Positions 62,101-64,000 of a DNA stretch of 64,000 nt are shown one piece after another; the first letter of the stretch is position 1, and each line of letters opens with the position of its first letter. The DNA lies in contig CAJMMD010000008.1 in NCBI GenBank assembly GCA_905214465.1, positions 14,738 through 78,737 on the forward strand, given 5' to 3'. The translations under genes and the position numbers were made by a program. This DNA is from an uncultured bacterium (GTDB lineage Bacteria; Actinomycetota; Coriobacteriia; Coriobacteriales; Coriobacteriaceae). A model generated the notes under the pieces. That model was given only the letters and a program-made list of their open reading frames with translations. It made no database searches and was not told the origin of the DNA.

Positions 62101-63884
62101 CTGCTGGCGGCTCGATGAAGGGGCTCGGTAAGAGCATCCTCTTCAATGGTGCCGACGGAAGGTTGCCCCAGGGCAGCCAGCTTGCGCTCATCGATGCGAA
62201 CGTTGACGGCCGGGCCGGTGGCAGAGAGTATCACTATACGGTGGGCGAAGGCGGAGCAACGAGCGTTTCCCTGAGCGGAAACGACGGCTTTAAGGATTCT
62301 GCGGGCAATCCATATCAGGAGCGATGGCTGAGCGAGATTTTGGATGTGTCGGCCACACAGGATGGCGCCGGCACATGGACCGTGTGTGATAACGAGGCAG
62401 AGGCGACCGCTAAAGCGAAACTCGATGGCAAGTGGACGCTGTTTAAGGTTGCGGGTGCTGACGTTCCCAGCAACAGTCGCTATACGCTAGAGGTGCCTAA
62501 GGATAACGGCAAGGAGCAGCGTGCGTCGGAGAGCGTCTACCTAGTTGTCAACGTGCCCAAGTCGGGCGACGGCGTGACGCAAGCTAATATCAACGGTTTT
62601 ACGGCTTCGTCTATTGACTCGAATTCTTCGGGTGCCCGCATATCTTGGAATCTGCATCATGTTTTACGCACCGATGGCAGCGACGATATTCAAAACAGTA
62701 CGGCATCGACATACAGTATCTTGTCCAATTATGAGCAGAATGTAGTCGACAAAAAAGATGGGGCGTGCATTCCGGTTTCGAAGTCGGAGGACGGTGCCGC
62801 CTACGTTCTTTCTCTCGATGTCATGGATACGGTTACGTTTAGCCCGAGCCAATACTATACAGAGAGCGACCATCTGTTCTATCAGCTCGATACATCGCTG
62901 TGTCGCTATGGCGCCAACAACAACCTAATGGGAGTAAGCAGTTTCCCGAGCGGAACTTCGGCGATTGCGAAGTTCTATGTTGCCATCGGCAATCAGAACT
63001 ACAGGTGGAATGGCAGCGATTGGGAGCCGTATGACGCTTCGACGCCTGCGTTTACACAGATTGTGACGGATACGGGTGATGACTCACTGAGGCTCACGCT
63101 CGACCATGACCTTGCCGGAATCCGCAAGCGTGCAGCGGGCGGATCCTTTACCGTGCGTACGGTAGTGGAAGAGATTCGCCTTACGCCGGACGGCTGCAAC
63201 AAGGTTATCTCCCTGTCCAAGCAGTCTGGCGAGGACGCCTGTACCAAGATGTCCTATACCGCCAAGCTTTCGACGCGCGATTCTGGTCTTGCCACCTCGA
63301 GCCTGGCGATGACGAAGCGCGGCAACGTTGGATACTATCGCATGGACACGGGTGATACGACCATTACGCTATCGGCGCCTGAGAAGTCGCAGCTTGGCAT
63401 TAACGTGGACGACCTGCGTCCGATCGCGAATGGCACGATTGGTCTGGGTGCCACGTATGAACTGGGTGGACTCAGCAACGCCGCCGAGGCAATTGCGAAC
63501 GCAGACTCTGTTGTGTACACGCTCGCGCTTCAGCGCCGCGGAACCGACGGCACGTATGAGAGCGTAACGGATGATATCTCCAACTACGTAACAGTGACGG
63601 AGAGTAAGCTTGCCGCGGTCGCTCCCTCCGGTAGCACGATCACCTTCACTGACTCGAAGGAGAACGGCAAGTTCCGAACACAGAACGGCGACACCACGTT
63701 TAACCTGCCCTTTACCGTTAAGGTCAACACGCAGGCTGAACAGCGTGATCAGTTCTACGCGAACTATCGTCTGGTGATGACGGCGAGCCTAGTCACGGGC
63801 AGCACGGCGAGTGCAACGCCTCAATCGCCCGACTATGTGACCTACACGCTCACGAGGGTGAACCTCAACGGCATCGATCACTAG
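53151..63884 (+). CDS. giant secreted GLUG-repeat protein (3577 aa) without an anchor
   Basis: Residues 1-30 form a signal peptide (MTVVMVLQACSPTVVAVAA). Residues about 45-130 are an acidic Asp/Ala/Ser stretch. The body is beta-rich and contains more than 20 GLUG-like motifs of the form G-G-[LFVYA]-[VILFA]-G, grouped near residues 410-680, 985-1110, 1870-1920 and 2325-2605; examples are GGLIGDAS, GGLVGKLWG, GGLLGSSGR and GGLIGYYFS. Such repeats are known from large adhesins and IgA-protease-like proteins. Residues after ~2800 look like Ig-like sandwiches. The C-terminus (TYTLTRVNLNGIDH) has no sorting motif or membrane helix, and the gene is complete, ending before a strong terminator. It may bind one of the three upstream membrane proteins. 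Confidence 0.85.
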   Translation: MRTAKRILAEFMTVVMVLQACSPTVVAVAAGWQNISNEIAAASAKALDTAEGGETNGDVTIGSGSSDTGADSDSAGDDAAKDDAAAGDTTDSAMGSDSTGDQTEGDDAADDAAADDAEQDADDATSEDAEAQAGATITDLKKLVELLKANGAENIVLKEDNSGIKSLNVKSSEAFAALSNADASLYYDAQIKVIITGDAKLTESANNGMSFQGFGSDEHPFEGRIYRSLNGADSPVELTTDRTVFNSLKLTDQNNMVKMKWVGATSYSAPMVASKVSGAENSEESKTLNASVDIAGPVDKKDDTTSVLTAPLLGETTGYLAAKVTYSFTGSHKILKVNATGNIGLIGNTVESGALTVESVTFPNDLASGGTVETSSDNAGLLVGEVKDGATLSVGTLTNVPAATVQSTSGFAGGVVGLVGSSAGATVNVTEALDLHALTVKDTTASGGFIGKAANLTLTVGTDNSGKDASGNAITIKPARAVGSSSAGTYAGGLIGDASFAGKFTINGDIFDFGEGVDLSVSNTSVAPSAGGLFGELDISNGDVTVSGGSYTSTLQNGTDNNNSVRGNYGGLVGKLWGRKDGEALRAFTVQDGAAVSFGVGSNGKLTYAGGLVGYLGEGNGSPNESAVVIDDATVTCATSGYASNSGKYGGAVGVVDTKNVLEVRGLKVETAGNATIGGSNGGFAGVVGSSWRGIVKFSGVTDLSDARFAENDHTAQLVYENFNSLIFAAGSGSDGGATAGDITKWQYKRPTTQVKIDDIYSYGQVIRLGSGLSNDLITINDSHQCIFKSNLVKTGGAFVLAGVDDFAKLAITWQTSGYFSAVEDVADDNFAQIPSTNITLSADINLSGTGLTGLTKDRQPKEQAGVNENNHSFTATLNGNGHTISLAVGEPYGMRGNSEVSATSDGNGKIYRHGRLGLFAAINGATVSDVTIAGSMKFDNGAAIDAGSLAGTIAGGLTLSGATCKTNIACDDTFANDVNINDVNIGGIAGSVSTASTVTFGGSSKAQATIAATKTLNGNIRIGGAIGYVGDYASTFNVTGLEAGGKIETGNCASGKIAQVGGLIGCIAQGKQENVTNKTNVATVNIAGLVFDSFAMSVGKNGDKLNGAGGLLGYSWGNAVVTIGDNSVNKDVNSYALRTTKASITAENSKELGGLVYAASGHWVINDYAIDLSGATINASNAEMLGLLVGRGSRVADGIYGSEPYAGLYLEDKAYWGTAYRVEGIHVAEAKSIKKFDEWVGDGRKPGSKLIDAEWNTVVSLHTKDDVNNGKLDMSGNPGSDNSYHNRTDFGNSRKTNAWTRYYYNLDKAYTVVGSNSKNSSASSWMDRPEYLLLWCACLYAPPAIQGYIIPGNREIFKGNNIGTNGSEGVAINLEGYSFYPTNPTSNSTVTVKNATITFHYSDIKAEQEGNKKNNEATQHENMHCALIRTHTGDLKVENVTLAGTVGSVVSDWGSSSGALVCRYIYGPVKKTNVAQITINGLVLDGLAVDGVTNATQYAPLLINQMQTLVNLDAKNISVTDSYNNGTKKKIAATSLFGELGVGDKANQVIAKFEKISLPSQTDNSIFTHASLLESFGYATGGTGSADYTFTADAAQNDKVTYGSEIDRKGTEYSGKQLWYYDEATYGTPNGLVKAGDKTANVDAPVFGDYLPYVYKGKATESNVQYHEIKVNQRIPKLITGCGTYGDPYTVKDATEMNAIANYINNSVALDGWEVTIAADQSALCTRRSDQSTNNEVTYVYKQANGTDKKWERKIGDKTDPEQTLSDETVRRYIQSAYYSIEPDKDSKITVDAASFGGFGNKANPFRGVIVGDLGASTATIEIENNKGELRGLVPYSYGSVVRNLNINYVNESAAITYSAKDADGAPTAFFGGVIGCILGGDNIIDGVVVNGATADNPTTGFTVTGGGTKSHLVPVGGYVGAIAGGGVIFRNMSGTSWRAGTSDKSQGLGTGNFRQYDNPYVGRVIDGYAFSEGCKVENGNASYKINELTNKGTACVTTTGTDNKYIGTDAEAPVTTVENAQGLLVLSAIISSGAGAGAAHTDYANYGVFRGSKAYWGSDKQDPAINGYLFGNKEYGKVRNASYDCVGKPASAAGDFETAKNDDQKAPGKQGWHGPLDHDDDVNSPYLVASYAADYQTGYVCASKSIGMSLEFKENATYDMTGYGTGYVGLSGRYYSNACSSNEASTDRDRITPHVATIDGNGATITVGAKDATYGVVEYADDDYKVSGVGGLFSTVMFTSTNVGQSVTANDGAQVKDLTFSNCNVSLTYKDANGSIASGPASNDLIGTGLLAGATANYDGNTRGVYRNVQMKNCTVLGAKSVGGLLGSSGRTSRRTDNDVTYMVNFGSGTQAPANLYDCSYTGLSVTGEKYVGGYVGAIASPCSVWTTAATGVYEKTIGKNSTITATGTTPYVGGVFGYTSSNVSVNTKIGITEAVASSTAVISGVNVLATGSNTDKYMGAGGVVGSAYRGVISISNVRIDAGGDAKSAIIGDATGTNNSIRNAGGLIGEVTSSGSPNTYWFEDCSVENINIAGTDQCSGGLIGYYFSNVNIACNNIAIECATIKGRWSGGLLGAINSGADVINVTNTKVSNTTFGGTSNGGIAGDGRGQFHLVNVLMDSNTYKLGSKQGVLLGEVDTNGYSLSAAGVNVKLGNGKTTRDLPPMVYTTNTAAVNRKTYIAFGDYKDTLRAPDEGTTLYGADDTATTAASPYVTTSPVSTLAVRASDNDTTDRYLFGDGATIDTAATVQSEAGTGVADRYTYTNIGGINDNGAYQNKSSYDASSVASKFNSNNDTSSNQATTDFSVLVISGNDNTTVKSYLNIVTNGGFSDACRLNNENGTNPHVTAKAEVFQLKDGVFVKDDDASNNPTLRVVNNGKNNMSFSPSSDWDNGKGRFTLLTVTFTEAGQSYNVQVPIIVKRKLEIDFTATYDYGTKFKESDYANLGKDAHVLTSFGEPMTGLLTWTYNSANGKEVDFGWDSYMAAGGSMKGLGKSILFNGADGRLPQGSQLALIDANVDGRAGGREYHYTVGEGGATSVSLSGNDGFKDSAGNPYQERWLSEILDVSATQDGAGTWTVCDNEAEATAKAKLDGKWTLFKVAGADVPSNSRYTLEVPKDNGKEQRASESVYLVVNVPKSGDGVTQANINGFTASSIDSNSSGARISWNLHHVLRTDGSDDIQNSTASTYSILSNYEQNVVDKKDGACIPVSKSEDGAAYVLSLDVMDTVTFSPSQYYTESDHLFYQLDTSLCRYGANNNLMGVSSFPSGTSAIAKFYVAIGNQNYRWNGSDWEPYDASTPAFTQIVTDTGDDSLRLTLDHDLAGIRKRAAGGSFTVRTVVEEIRLTPDGCNKVISLSKQSGEDACTKMSYTAKLSTRDSGLATSSLAMTKRGNVGYYRMDTGDTTITLSAPEKSQLGINVDDLRPIANGTIGLGATYELGGLSNAAEAIANADSVVYTLALQRRGTDGTYESVTDDISNYVTVTESKLAAVAPSGSTITFTDSKENGKFRTQNGDTTFNLPFTVKVNTQAEQRDQFYANYRLVMTASLVTGSTASATPQSPDYVTYTLTRVNLNGIDH

Positions 63885-63906
63885 TTCCGAAGCCAACTAG
63901 CTTCGC

Positions 63907-63942
63907 AAAGGGGGCGGCAACCACCCGGTTGCCGCCCCCTTT
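63907..63942 (+). terminator. terminator of the surface operon
   Basis: AAAGGGGGCGGCAACC and GGTTGCCGCCCCCTTT pair perfectly over 16 bp with a 4-nt loop. Nothing else is recognised between it and the right edge. Confidence 0.9.
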
Positions 63943-64000
63943 CTAGTTCAAGACTTTAGTCTGCTGGCCGCGCAGCGGCCAGCTTTAAACCACCCGCTAC

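Noticed and set aside
50220..63884. prophage structural genes
   Set aside because: Signal peptides, single anchoring helices and GLUG repeats indicate surface proteins; no capsid, terminase, integrase or lysis gene is present.

Overview
The window is high-GC bacterial chromosome with actinobacterial codon use. It most likely comes from the class Coriobacteriia, close to Collinsella. This rests on gene content (NfnAB, a regulator with a transporter-like N-terminus and LuxR-type HTH, fused FolP-FolK, LAxTG-type sorting signals) and not on any rRNA marker. All functional calls are from reading the sequence; no database search was made.

Layout. 1-5.2 kb: the end of a wall-anchored surface protein, purE, a class B sortase, a MoaE-like protein and a convergent membrane protein. 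5.4-9.1 kb: purF-purM-purN, which with purE gives four purine steps. 9.2-11.6 kb: an orphan PTS EIIA, a membrane-tethered parvulin-type foldase and a YqeY-like protein. 11.9-15.6 kb: a polar amino acid ABC importer (ATPase, Tat-type lipoprotein binding protein, two permeases) and a cytidylate-kinase-like protein. 15.7-28.3 kb: a LuxR-type regulator facing three consecutive sortase-anchored surface proteins (537, 785 and 2199 aa). 28.7-36.5 kb, mainly minus strand: NfnB/NfnA (electron-bifurcating ferredoxin:NADP oxidoreductase), pth, an AbiEi/Vsr-like protein lying between two 204-bp palindromic elements, prs and glmU. 36.7-39.9 kb: an ECF transporter (T, fused AA', S). 40.4-45.7 kb: exonuclease III, sirtuin, FolP-FolK fusion, a divergent biotin-ligase-like protein and CoaX. 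45.9 kb: an initiator tRNA. 46.4-50 kb: an Old-Yellow-Enzyme family reductase and a DUF4143 ATPase with an iteron-like repeat array in front of it. 50.2-63.9 kb: an operon of three membrane-anchored secreted proteins followed by a 3577-aa GLUG-repeat protein that has no anchor of its own.

Housekeeping genes supply purine, PRPP, UDP-GlcNAc, folate and CoA precursors. The rest is largely cell-surface display: five large exported proteins, three smaller exported ones and one sortase. The non-coding DNA is unusually rich in palindromes. I found: (1) 55-bp units with 15-bp inverted ends and exactly 25-nt centres, as one single copy and two 216-bp triplets of identical geometry; (2) hairpins carrying a GGGACAG core after many stop codons; (3) a pair of 204-bp elements with 27-bp inverted ends between prs and pth; (4) two neighbouring long-stem modules whose arms differ in sequence but stay self-complementary; (5) five 11-bp repeats at an exact 23-bp period before the DUF4143 gene. 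The 55-bp units and the paired-arm modules are the best candidates for something undescribed.
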